The position numbers and the translations under genes are program-made. A DNA stretch of 64,000 nt, taken from positions 196,589-260,588 of the forward strand of contig JADIIX010000008.1 in assembly GCA_027604505.1 (NCBI GenBank), read 5' to 3'. Position 1 is the stretch's first letter. Each line of letters starts with the position of its first letter. Below, in pieces: positions 49,731 through 61,000 of this stretch. This DNA is from Gonapodya sp. JEL0774. Lineage: Eukaryota > Monoblepharomycota > Monoblepharidomycetes > Monoblepharidales > Gonapodyaceae. The notes beneath the pieces are model-generated. The model had not been told where the DNA came from. It did no database searches and worked only from the letters and a program-made list of their open reading frames with translations.

Positions 49731-50439
49731 CACGGTAAGCGCAGAAATTCGGGGCTTTCTTCCACGTTTTCATTCCCCGTGGAAATCAATTATAAATACT
49801 TTCGGCTTGTTGGTGTCGCTGAGTGTGCCAGGATCTGCGGCCTTCCGCGGATGTTGACCACACAGCCCATGCACGTACCAGGTGAGGAAAACGGTGGTCG
49901 ACGTGGAATACAATTGTCAAACGTTTTTTGGTTGGAAAAGTAGAAAACGTGTCGTTGCCCGAGCTTGATCTGTCATATCGGTGGCTTGGACACTTCATTT
50001 CTCACCTCGGAGCGGTCGCGAGCGAGGGCGAACGTAGTTCATATGAGCGGACTTGGAGGGAGGACTCTCCTGGTTTTCTTCCGTAAAGACAATTCTTCAA
50101 CGTTATGGTTGTGACTGCCAGTCCCTGAATGTACGTATGTCTCTGATCGCATGAAAGACCAACGCATGAAATTTCAACCATCTTGACTACTCTTTCTGTG
50201 CGCTCCCTTCATCATTTCCTCTTCTTCACCTCCGCGACTCGCTGAGGGAGGAGAAGGAGTGGGGGAAGGGATTCATTTTGCTGTTAATCATCGTGCTCGC
50301 GGACACCCAGTGCAATCTTCCAAATGAAAATAAAATTTAGTTTTACTTTATTTTGTCGAAACCTCCATGTTTCATTATCGTCAAATATCATGTAAAGTCC
50401 GCCCCTCTTGCCCCGCACTCCCGCCTTCCACCAACCTAC
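49731..50439. other. Intergenic region between membrane-protein copy B and HtrA
   Basis: About 700 bp with no supported gene. It holds the presumptive copy B promoter and the HtrA 3' flank; composition changes sharply near 50400, where the GC-rich HtrA gene begins. Confidence 0.4.
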
Positions 50440-53253
50440 TCACAATCCCCCACCAACCCCGCCTCCCACAACCCTGCCGGGCACCACCGTCACCACCCTC
50501 TCCTCCCTCGGCCCATGCACGCTCCTCCCGTCCATCCCTCCCGCCTCCTTGTCTTTCCCACCCCCACTCCAACTCCGCCCCCCTTTCTCCTCCTTTACCA
50601 CGCCGATCCTCACAGGCGCCCCGCCACCCACCCACCCCACCCTCTGCACAAACCCGTACCAGTCTTTCACCGGGTACCCGTCCGCCCGCACGATCACGTC
50701 GCCGGCACGCAAGCCGGCCTCGTACGCAGGGGACCCGGGGAGCACCTTGGTCAGCCTGGCGCCGGACTTGGTGCTACTGTGGCCGAGTCCGTACCCGTAC
50801 GTTTCGTCCCCCTCCACGCCCCAAAAGCCGCGCTCGATGCCCTGTCCCTGGCCCCGACACACCATCCTTCTCACCCCCTCCCGCCACCCTTTATCCACCC
50901 CGACGGCGAACCCCACCCCTTCCCCGCCTTGCGCTTCGACCCGCACGGTGGCGACACCCACGACCTCCCCCGCGGCCGTGAAGACCGGCCCGCCGCTGGA
51001 TCCTGGGAATAAAGGGGTGGTGGTTTGGAGGAAGCGGAGTCGAGGGTCCGCGCGGTGGACAGAGGATGGCGGTCGTGGGGGGTGGGAGCACGTGCCGGAG
51101 GAGAGGGTGTAGTGGAGGCCGAGGGGGTGGCCGAGGGTGAGGAGGGGTGAGGCGGTGCTGGAGGGCGCGGATGATTGTCGCGAGAGATGAGCGGTGAGTT
51201 GTCGGTGTCTCCGAGCGCCGACGAAACACAAACGAAACACCTCAACCCCTCACGCTTTCCCCCCCTCCACCCTCCATCTACCTACCGAACCTTCCCCGCA
51301 TCCCCCAGCGTCACCGGCGTCCACTCCTCCTCCTCCTCCTTCTCGTCTCCGTCTCCCGTCCGCCTCGCAGGCCCGTTCCAGTCGATCCGCACCACAGCAA
51401 GATCCGCTGGCACGTCGATGGCGTGTATATGGGCAGGGTACGTGCGGCCGGTGTGGGTCGTGACGGTGAGCTAGGGTGGATTGAGTCGAAAGTCGGACGA
51501 GGAGTGAGTGCGAATCAAAGAAGAACCACTAGTACAAGTGACACCTCAAGTGTCACCATCCACCGGTATCCCATGATCATGCTAACGCCCTGTCCCTGTA
51601 ACATCCCCACCGCACCGTACTCACCCCCCTCCCGACCCCCCCGCCCACCGCGTCTTCCACCACATGTGCGTTCGTGACGATGAAACCCGTGGAGGAAATA
51701 AAGAAGCCCGCGCCGAGGGAGAGGGGGGGGTGGGGGGGGTGAGCTGGGGTGTGGGGATCGCCGGTGGTGGAAGGGAATGGGGAAGAGGGAGAGGTGATAA
51801 GGGTGGTCCGGTGAGAGTAGAGGTGGGGGACCATCACGTGCGCGGAAGGAAGGAGTGATAGGGTGAAAAGAATGCTCCATGCCACGAGTTGCCGCGGTTG
51901 TTCCCACTACTCACCCCCAACCTCAACCACCACCGTACTCCTCTTCACATCCTCCACCACATCCTCGACCGACCTGTCCTTCCCATTCGCAAGCCCATGC
52001 CCGTGCCCGTGCCCTTTCTCCTGCCCGTAGAACTCGTCCGCGGTGCCGTTGTCGGAAAGGGAATCGGAATCGGAATGGGACTCGGGGTGGGACCCAGGGT
52101 GGCGGAGGTGGGCGCACGAGGAGGGGTGGAGGCCTGGGCTGAAGCGGGCTGAACGGGGACTGTTGGGGGGTTGGGGTGTTTGGGGCAGTTGAGAGAGTGG
52201 AACGAGGTGGTCAGAGTGAGCAGCAAGCCGTGGGAGTTAGTCATTCCTCATTCGTCGACGAAGAAGAAAAACGAAAAGTATGGTACAACACTGATGAACG
52301 ATGTGGAATGGATCGGATAATCGTGCCCATACTCCACTCCAGTTTGTAGCTAGCACATTGTCCATGGCCCATACCTCCATACCACGGTCCAAATAACCAT
52401 AATGCACCAAGGTCTTTATGACCATACGGGTACAATGGCCATACGGGTACCAAGGTTCATAGGACCATACGGGTACCACCGTCCAAATGACCATACAGCA
52501 CCAAGGACCATATGGCCTCCGACCGAAATGGGTGAACTGGTCAAAAAATGGCCGTCCGTGGAACGGAGAGGTCTCTCCCTGCGGGCAAGCCCGCACCATC
52601 TCGCTGACCCTCGCACGGACTCACCCAGAAGAGGAGGAGTAACCGTTTGCGGTGACGACGAGGAGAGCGTCGAGTTCGTCAGTCGAGGTTGGAGGTTGTG
52701 GTGCGTTGCGGGCATGGTTGTTGGTGTGTTGAGACGATGGAGAGGAGGAGGAAGACGATTTGCTGCTGTCGGAGATGTGCTGGATGGGGACAGCGGGTGT
52801 AGAGGAAGCAGCGTGTTGTGGAGACCAGTTGACCTGGTCGAGTCTGAGGGGTGCTTGCGGGGAGAGGGAGGGGTCCGAGTCCGAGTCTGGGTGTTGGGGG
52901 TGGGAATGGTTGGGACCGAATATGTGGTGGAGAGAGAGAAGAGAAGAGAAAGTGAAGAGAGCAATGAGTGGTGCATTTGAAGGGAGCGTCCGTGGTTTTT
53001 GGTGTTGGTGTTGGTTTTGGTGTTGGTGTCGGGATTGGCTGTGTCGAGTGAATGTCTGTTGAGACGAGTTGCGGACCGTGGTTTGTCGGGAGCGGACTGT
53101 GCGAGCTTGCCGTGGTGCGGTAGTGACCGACACGGCAGAAACGGCAGACAGCGCGCGAGAAGCAACACGAACACGGGCAGCGGGAACGGCTGCATGAGCT
53201 GCTGAAGCCGAGGTCGCGGCCCGGGAGACGGTGATTGAGGAGAGCGACGACAT
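50440..53253 (-). CDS. HtrA/DegP-type serine protease with mitochondrial presequence and PDZ domain
   Basis: ATG 53253 gives an Arg/Ser/Ala-rich, acid-poor N-terminus (MSSLSSITVSRAATSASAA ... RTVRSRQTTVR) and then a hydrophobic span APLIALFTFSSLLSLHHI, the arrangement of inner-membrane-anchored HtrA2/Omi. The protease domain has GAGFFISSTGFIVTNAHVVE (catalytic His), PADLAVVRID (Asp), GHPLGLHYTLSSGTCS and LFPGSSGGPVF (Ser), all intact. The PDZ domain follows: GARLTKVLPGSPAYEAGLRA then GDVIVRADGYPV. It is likely a quality-control protease of the intermembrane space (inference). Exons are Pro-rich and GC-rich. The intron after SSSSG at 52620 is about 480 bp and carries a tandem repeat. Neighbouring introns are short. 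Confidence 0.85.
52375..52521. repeat. Degenerate tandem repeat (GACCATACGGGTACCA) inside HtrA intron
   Basis: Five or six imperfect copies of accatacgggtacca, alternating with caccaagg- and gtccaaat-type spacers, lie within the long intron of the HtrA gene. They create open but meaningless frames on both strands. Confidence 0.75.
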
Positions 53254-54103
53254 AAATTGGGTTGGGTTGGCAAGTGAGCCAACTACAAAGCATGCGGATG
53301 CGGATGAAACAAAGTATGTACGAAAGTCACGGTTAGGATGAGAACGCACAAAAGACAACGCGACGGTCGCAAGTTCGCAGTCGCTTGAGGGCTCACGTTC
53401 ACGTTTCGGAACTGAGCAAATACGACGTTAGGGACTCGCGGTGGCAGAGGTTGGCGGGAGATAAGAACCACCAGGAACAAGCAGGCGGGCGAACGGAATG
53501 AAGAATGACACAAGTGGGCAGTGACGGTGTTGGGCTGCCGTGTCTCCGCGTCGTGTCTTTCCTGGTTTTCGTGTCTCGCAGTTCGATGGATTCTGTCCGT
53601 CTCGATCGCCAATTTCTAAGCCAGCGCCGATTCGGTTGGGCTGCTTCCTTCTGTTCTTTGTGTTGCGGGGTTTCTGGTGCTTAATTTTTTTGGTGACTTG
53701 GGCTCCTCATGTGCCTCGAATGACTCACGACTCTGCCACCCTCAAGAGGGTGTCCACCCCGCACATAAATATATGCAATTAATTCACTATTTAACACAGC
53801 AACATTTTACATGAGAGAATTGTAGATATCATGTAGCTCTCAAGAGTTTGGTGGACCAGCGATCGGCAGACGAGTCCACGGGCAGCCAGTATGAAACTTG
53901 TCCTTGAAATGGCTCCCGTCTGGCACATATTCATGATATGTACATGCATGCAAAGAAAAACGAGCTGCAAGCCATTTCTGACCCCTCTTTGATGGATGGA
54001 GAGTGGGGGCTGTGAGGGGTGTGAGCTACATAGTGCCGAATTCCTTGTACTACCTGAATCCACCTCCCGTCCCAGATACACACAAACGCAGGAATCTACA
54101 ATA
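53254..54103. other. Divergent intergenic region between HtrA and the MYND gene
   Basis: About 850 bp between two divergent starts. The segment 53540-53780 has an ORF (+) without recognisable features. No promoter motif can be assigned with confidence. Confidence 0.35.
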
Positions 54104-54750
54104 ATGTTTACCCCCGCTCGCCCAGGAGGCCGCGTCCGCTTCATGGATCCGACTCCCTACTTGGCGAATCGGAACCCAAACAACCCCTACGATATTTCCT
54201 TCGTCGGGCCAGACAACAGAATGTATTGTTACCACGTTGGTGTGTCAAGCGCTCTCTCTCTCTCTCTCTCTCGGCTCTCGCTGGATAGATCGATCGATTC
54301 GGTCCTTTCGGGAACCTAGCTGCTCATGGCCCCCGCATTCATGGACTAACGCTTCCCCTGTGACCGCAAGTACTGCCACGACTGTGCCGTCGATTTCACC
54401 GACGGCAACGACATCACCACGGGCCACGAGATCAAGTACAGGTGCAACAACTGCTCCCTCGAAGCCGACGCGGGCACCAAGCTCATGCGGTGTGCCCGGT
54501 GCTTGAACGCGTGGTACTGCTCCAAAGACTGTGAGTGCCGTGAGCGAACCAACAGAGTGACGTGTTTTCATTTTCACCCCCGGGGTTTCGCTTCCCACTT
54601 TCCATGGTGGCTCTCCTGATCCTTCAACTTACTTTCACCGTTGGTCCGCGGTCCGGCACGACAGGTCAGAAGGAAGCGTGGCCAGACCACAAGCCAGATT
54701 GCCGCCGACCTGCCCAGGACGTGGCCGTGGCACCCCGGTCGTCGAAATGA
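54104..54750 (+). CDS. Small MYND zinc-finger protein
   Basis: Exons 54104-54235, 54371-54530 and 54665-54750 join in phase to 125 aa. The start is MFTPARPGGRVRFMDPTPYL. A Cys-rich block YCYHYCHDCAVDF is followed by CNNCSLEADAGTKLMRCARC, LNAWYCSKDC and QKEAWPDHKPDCRR: a MYND finger (C-x2-C...C-x2-C...Y/WYCSKxCQ...W..HK..C). MYND fingers mediate protein-protein contacts and sit on many unrelated proteins, so the role is unknown. The first donor reads gttggt, slightly off consensus. The first intron (54236-54370) contains a CT microsatellite. Confidence 0.75.
54252..54272. repeat. (CT)n microsatellite in MYND-gene intron
   Basis: About ten CT dinucleotides in a row just after the first donor site of the MYND gene. 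It could act as an intronic pyrimidine tract or be neutral. Confidence 0.9.
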
Positions 54751-55433
54751 CAACTTCACATGATGTGCCGTGTGAGTCGTGGGAGGGTGTACGCACATCG
54801 CGCGAATCACATGTATGTATACGTACATGTGGATAATTTCGTAAACTTTTGTTTGGCGTTTTCACATTTTTGTACATGGCACGAAATAATCCAACTGTAA
54901 TAATGCCTCGCGTATTTTTTTTGGTATGATTGTAACGCACAGAGAGTTTTGTCCCCACTCATGTGGATTCTCCATCCCAGCTCAACCCATGCTGATCGGT
55001 AGCGTGACCCTTTCCCGATCGGACAAACAAATTCATCCCATCTTCCGATTCCCACCGAAAAGGAAAGCAGCGACAGACAAAACAGCGCGGAAAAAACATT
55101 GGCACGGTGAGCTTGTTCTAATTGAAATCTGGCTCAAGGGAGTGCGGTTTTCAGGGCTTTCGGGGACAGCTCGCTGTTTGAGAGCTCCTTTTCAACTGTC
55201 ACGTTTGGTGAACCCCGATCGCGAAGAAATTCCACAATCATTCGTTTTCTGCTTCCCGCTCGCCTCCACCATCCACGGAAGTTCCCCCGGACCTGATTCA
55301 CGAGCTCAGCACGCTGCGTTCCGGCCGTCGGATTGAATGTTTGTTCCGTGGTTGTGGTCCCATCGATCCGCGTAATCGTTGCCATTTTCATGCTCAGTCG
55401 GAAGAAAACCACCTGCCACTGCCATTGCCCACC
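54751..55433. other. Intergenic region between MYND gene and single-pass membrane gene
   Basis: About 680 bp between two genes on the plus strand. The left part (54780-54960) is AT-rich and probably the MYND 3' flank. The right part may include 5' UTR; an in-frame ATG at 55341 could extend the next protein by 31 residues. Confidence 0.4.
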
Positions 55434-57602
55434 ATGTCATCGTCCGAATTGGAGAACTCGGACGTGCAAGGCTTAGTCAGGGCCGACGGTGGTGCACCGA
55501 ACCCCACCGGTCGCGACCTCAGAGCTCCGTCAGAGTGCACCGCGGGGACCTCCGAGCATCCCACCTTGGCACACCGGGACACCCACCGTGCCGATCGGCA
55601 GGCAAGACCTCTGGTCCTGCTCCCGAACCCCCTTTCCGCTCGGTTGGACGCCCTGCTGGGATCCGTCCATGACGACCCCTCTCTCGTACCCCACTCCCGC
55701 GACGATACCAACATCGACACAATCGTCATTCCGATCCTCTTGTTGTCCGTGGCTGCCGCCCTCATCGGCGCGGCGGTCGCTGCCTCGTTCGTGGTGAGCA
55801 CAGAGCGGTCAGGCCCCGGACCCGCTTTCCATCGACTCCCATCTCACCGCCCGACCGTCTCCTCACTATAGCGCCGTTCCCATCGCGTTTTTCGAACAAA
55901 TACCCGCGCTGCGGCTTTGCATGCACAGAGACAGTCGGGACGGCACATGGTGGCCGCAGCCGGATCCAAAACGACGGTCCTTCACGCTCCACCGAAACCT
56001 CGACCAGACACCGTGATGCTGGAATTCAGGCCATATGTTCGACTGTACAGGCTTCTCATGTACCGTCTCGGTGGAATTTTCTTCCGAAGTGTGGCTTGGT
56101 TCGAGACTGGACCGTCCCAGGCTGTACCTTCTCCATTTTCGCCTCATGTAACAAGTCCACCAGCTTCACTCTCTACTCGTACATCAGACTCGATGTCTAC
56201 TCGTCCACCTCATCCGCGTCGTTTGAGTAGTCTCCGGTCAAGAAGGAATACGTCCCCCACTGCTCACTCCGTGGTCGAAATGAGCGCCGCGGAGCTCAAC
56301 ACCAAGTTGCCTCGCGAGACGAAACCAAAATCCGCGGTGTTAACCTCGAATACAAATCATCTGCAACAGAGCAAGCTGAATAGTCCCGTACGGCAGGGCG
56401 CTGCTGCTTCACGGGGCAAGACCGCACCCTCCTCTCCTGCCGCAAGTCCCGTACCTCCACCTTCGATTCTTCCAACCCTTCCAGAGAATCCGCAATCACC
56501 TCTTACTCCCCACCTTTCACCTCCTGTCCCGCGGTCAAAATTATCAACGCGTCATCGCAAAGCCCTGTCAACACCGACCACAATGGGCGGTCCGACGGTA
56601 AAGACGAACACAATAAATTCGGCAGGGGACCTTCCTCATCCAGTCCGCGCTACAAGCGAATGGGTTGCCCCGGTGGTTCCAGTTTGTGCCGAGGTACAGA
56701 AAGGAGCGGATATGAGCGGTGAAGCGAAGCCAGACTGGCTTCAAATGGGATCACGCCCGAGTGGAACAATGTCTTTTGAACCAGTCAAACCAATAGTGAC
56801 ATTGACGAGTACAGATCCTAAAGAACCAGCGTACGCTGTGGCTATCTCAGAAACCGTCGCTGAGAATACAGCTGGTGAAGGCAGCCCCAGGACCGCAAGC
56901 CCGCTGTTTTGGTCTCGCATATTGTCAGACCCACCAAACAGTGCAGATCCAGATGGCATGGTGGGCCTGGTCTCGAACCCACAATCACCCTTGCCCTCTT
57001 CTCTGTCATCGAACTATGCCCTTCGTTCTGTGTCGTCACCGTTTTCTCTCCCTAGACTGCCCATATCGCTCGATACCTCTTTTCGCCAGAGCGCTTCTTC
57101 TCTATCGGACCTCACTCCGCCCCCGAGCCCAAAAGCAGTACCACAGCAATCAGACTTTCAATGGAGAGGAGTGTCAGACATTGCAGAGTCACCCACCAGT
57201 CCCTCCCAGCGGGTGACACCACCAGCTGAAGAAGGATACTCACACGACTATGCTGCGTGGACTTCCGTCGTTGGTTTGACGGTGCCAATCCGAGCGCAGC
57301 ATTCGAGCTTCACAAATGCTGATTCGGCGGGTTTGCACAGGCTAGCAAGTTGTCAGGTGGAGCCGAGTACCACGGATCGCCGAAGCGCACAGATCCGGGG
57401 TGCAAAGCCCCGCATTCACTTTGACGGTCTACGGCTCTTCAGCTCTACTCCGACCCAGCAGCCGTTTTCATCGCAATCGATCGAAAGGTCGACACTACCA
57501 GAGAGGAACGTTCCCGTTCTCCCTTTGGAACTCATTTCGCTCGAAGTGGATCGTATCGATGGTGGACAAGGGAAGGATTGGAGGCCTATTCCGAGGTGGT
57601 AG
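55434..57602 (+). CDS. Single-pass membrane protein with long disordered cytoplasmic tail
   Basis: Exons 55434-55793 and 55929-57602 join in phase to 677 aa. ATG 55434 (accATGtcatcg) is preferred over 55341. The first exon is polar and ends with one membrane span, TIVIPILLLSVAAALIGAA. The second exon is a single frame of about 550 residues rich in Ser, Pro, Thr and Arg with many SP/TP sites (for example DLTPPPSPKAVPQQS), so a regulated, unstructured tail is likely. No catalytic or repeat domain is visible. The layout recalls fungal cell-surface anchors or sensors, but I do not recognise a family. Confidence 0.65.
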
Positions 57603-58060
57603 GTTAGTCGTATGCGTACAAGTGACACGTGTCAAAGGGCGTGTTGACTGGATGACACCATGCATTTCTGTGCGTAATGATGCTATGGGGAACAGCCACT
57701 GCTTGCTACAACTTTGAAGAGAGGTGTTTCCGTGAAGAACTTCTCATCTTGAATGGATCTTGTGTGATGTGTAGGTTGCAATATTGCGCTCCTGCAGGCA
57801 GGAAGCTGGCTTCTTTCTCTCCATTCTGTAACTAGAGCCTGTAAATAAGTGTTACGGGAGTCCATTATTGGTTTTATACCAGGATGCAAGTTTAATAGTA
57901 TAATTGATCACACCAAAGCCATGTTTCGAATCAACCACCGGATCTGGACGCAGCTTATGCAACAGTTCTATGATACCCTGGACTATGGCACTTCCATTAA
58001 GCATGCAACACACAGAAATATCATTTTGTATAAATTAGAGTTGCTTATAGCGATAAGTCA
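57603..58060. other. Convergent 3' region between membrane gene and dynein gene
   Basis: About 460 bp between two stop codons, AT-rich to the right. No ORF of note. It should contain both polyadenylation regions. Confidence 0.4.
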
Positions 58061-61000
58061 TTAATCGTCCAGCTGCAGAAGTATAGCCACTCCTCTCATA
58101 ATCCAGTGCTTTGTTGGCTTATCCGTGGGAAGTCGAACTGGTAACACGAAGTTTGTAGAGTGTCCGGTTGTTGACAATATACCTCTCCTCGCGCTCGTTT
58201 TGTAAATGGGGCATACGTAGTCGGCCTTGATCGATTCCCGGGCTTCCAAGTCGCTATTCCGGATTGGCTTGAACCACATAACAGGCATAGAGTCATACAG
58301 TACCTTGGGAAGGGACTCTCCCATGAGACCGTCCTCTCTCCGCCATCTTGCACCTTCAAGAAACAATCCGGACACATAGACTCCACTCTCTGGTGGTTTA
58401 TCAGGAGGGTGTTCCACCGACATGTCAGACATAACTTGAAAGTCGATGCTTAGCTCGTCGATGGGGATCGAATGCCTTCGCGCATAATTTTGGAGTGTAG
58501 CAGTAATAAAGGATTGCGTGAAGAAGAAGCCCGACATCCATTGCACTGTGGGTGCCCCTTCAAGACGAAACACGTCGTTCGTGAAAATGATTTTGCTTTC
58601 GTTTTTCGGAAAAAGAATCCCACCTTTATCGTACCACGCTTGAAAAAATTTGAGTCGTGCAATCAAGTCGGTGACGTAGCTACCCAAAGGCTTCAATGAC
58701 GCAAAGCTCTTTGCCGTCCACATGGCAGGCACCCTGCCGACCAGCATCGCTTGCGCTACGCCATCAAGCTCCGCGGACATGACCACCAATCCTTTGAGCG
58801 CTTTTTGAACATTTGCAAGTGAGCCCAGAATAACTTGTAGCAGTCGATTGAAACGAATCATTTCCTGTTCAATGACATGCAGTCAGGCACACGATTCTCG
58901 CAATACATCAGCGCTAAGCGGAAGAATACAAACTTGGATGAGCACCGTATTCATTGACTCGTTATAATTTACTGGGTACTTCTTGGCAGCGATCTAGGGT
59001 GAAAGTAGAGCTCGAATGGCATAGCTCAATTCATCTTACGATCACGCTCACCTCAACGTCAAATGGTTTCGGTACCTTGGACAATATGTCCGTGATCACT
59101 TCTATTAGAACCTGATCGCTTGACTTCCCAGAACCACCGGAGCTGCTACTCCCAGATTTCTCTTGCATCCTCAGCATGGAATCAAACAGATTTTTTGTTT
59201 CAGAAATTTGTCTCGCAATATCCCCATTCTCATGAATACCGAAGACTTCTGGTTTTTGAATCATAGGTAGCCCTTTGATGAAGTCGATATATGACTGGTA
59301 GTTTCCTTTGGTTGGGGAGTAATACAAGCCAGAAGAGGAAAATTTGTAGTTTCCGTCCTCAACGGTGCCTGGCGTGTAAACGTTGGAGAGTATGGTGGCC
59401 AACGTCCGTCTATCCCAATCATCAGTTACCCTGCCACCATACTTTTTATATCATAAAGGGAGCAAATCAGAGAAATTTTGAGGTGGGTATAGAACATCGA
59501 GACTTACATTGCACTCGCCAGTCATGCTAAGGAAATGTAGTGAGGTCAAGTTGAATGGGGTGGCACTTACAAATGTTCAAACCACAAGACCGCGTCACTC
59601 ACTAGTTGATCGCTTTGAATGGAATCTCAGCTGATTCGTTCAAAAACATCTGCAGTTGACGAACGCTGATACGCATGTCGCTTTCATTGAACTCATATGG
59701 TATATTCCAACCAAGTGGTCCAAAATTGCGTCGTTCCTGTTCAGAGCCGTCACCAGTCGGTATTTGTGTAATAATGGGAACTAATTGACGCTACACGCAC
59801 CTGAACAACAGCATGAAAGAAACACAAGCCAAAAAGGAGCTTTTCCCATTCACCGGGCTTTGTGGGGCATCCATTAAAGAAGCTGGTATCCGATATTGGA
59901 TCGCTGCCGTAAGAACGCAGCAGATTAGCGCGAATACCTCGAGGTGGCTCGTTTGTCATTTTCACTCCATTCTATAATAAGTGGACTGCTAAAACGTGAC
60001 AGTGTTCGTGCGACTGATTCTCAAAACACACCTGAAGAATAGATGCTGGAAACGAAGGAGAAGGGTAACTAGTCAGCCAGAGCCGAAAGTCCTTGTGAAC
60101 GCTAACTCCGACGGCTGACATATCATCAGCTATTTTCTCCAATTGTGATAACCAAGATGGTGCTAGGTGACAATTTTGCAACACCACCCAGGTGCCAGCT
60201 TTTTGAGCATCTTTTATCATCGCAGCTGCCAATGGTCCTTGCCCTTGTCCCAGCGAAATAGCCTGAAGTTTACTTCCAGTAAATCCTTTATCATCGGCGA
60301 ACTTCAACAACCTAGATATAACAAATCCAAAGTGATAGTTTCATCCCCTTGCCTAAATGGATAACTAGTTGTAAATACGTTGCAACTCACCCTGCCATTG
60401 GATCTACACCTGGAGACAGCACAAAAATAAGTGGTGTTCTCGCACTCGAGTCTTCATACGACCCAGACAGGTCAAAAGGTGGCGGCTCGATGAACTTCGG
60501 TCCGAGTTTGAGCTTCACGAACTCCATGACACAAGCTACAATCTTTTCTGGTTGAAGACATCGCACGAGTAAGAGCTTCTGGAACTCGCTGAGAGACGTT
60601 GCAAAGCGACCGGGGAGGTTGGCACTCCATGGATCGACTGCCTCGGACCATGCATGCCACAATGAAACCTGTGTCTGTCCGTGATATGCTTTGTCAGGCC
60701 AATCGGTTTGCCTGAAAATGAAGTATTAAGCATACCTTAAACTCATTCTTGATATCTGAGAAAGCCTCGATATCCGCTAAACGGCAGACCTCTCCCCAGG
60801 ATTTGTCAGAAAGCCAAAGAGGGTCTGGATTGGGGTGCGGATTCTCGAGCCCGATTCCGCCAGTCAGTAAGAATCCCTGTTCTGCTTCGGTAATCTCTCC
60901 ATGATTCTTGAGAATACGCAGGCAGAGGCCAAAAGAAAAAAGTAGCTTGTCTTTCTCAAAGAGCGACCTGCAAACATTCTGATACAGAGAATATGTGAAA

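Noticed and set aside
50353-51012. Plus-strand Pro/His/Arg-rich ORF
   Set aside because: Antisense shadow of the HtrA protease and PDZ exons, whose minus-strand reading has intact catalytic motifs.
52402-53062. Plus-strand ORFs over the HtrA presequence region
   Set aside because: Gly/Glu/Val-rich antisense frames created by the Ser/Pro-rich coding strand and the intronic repeat.
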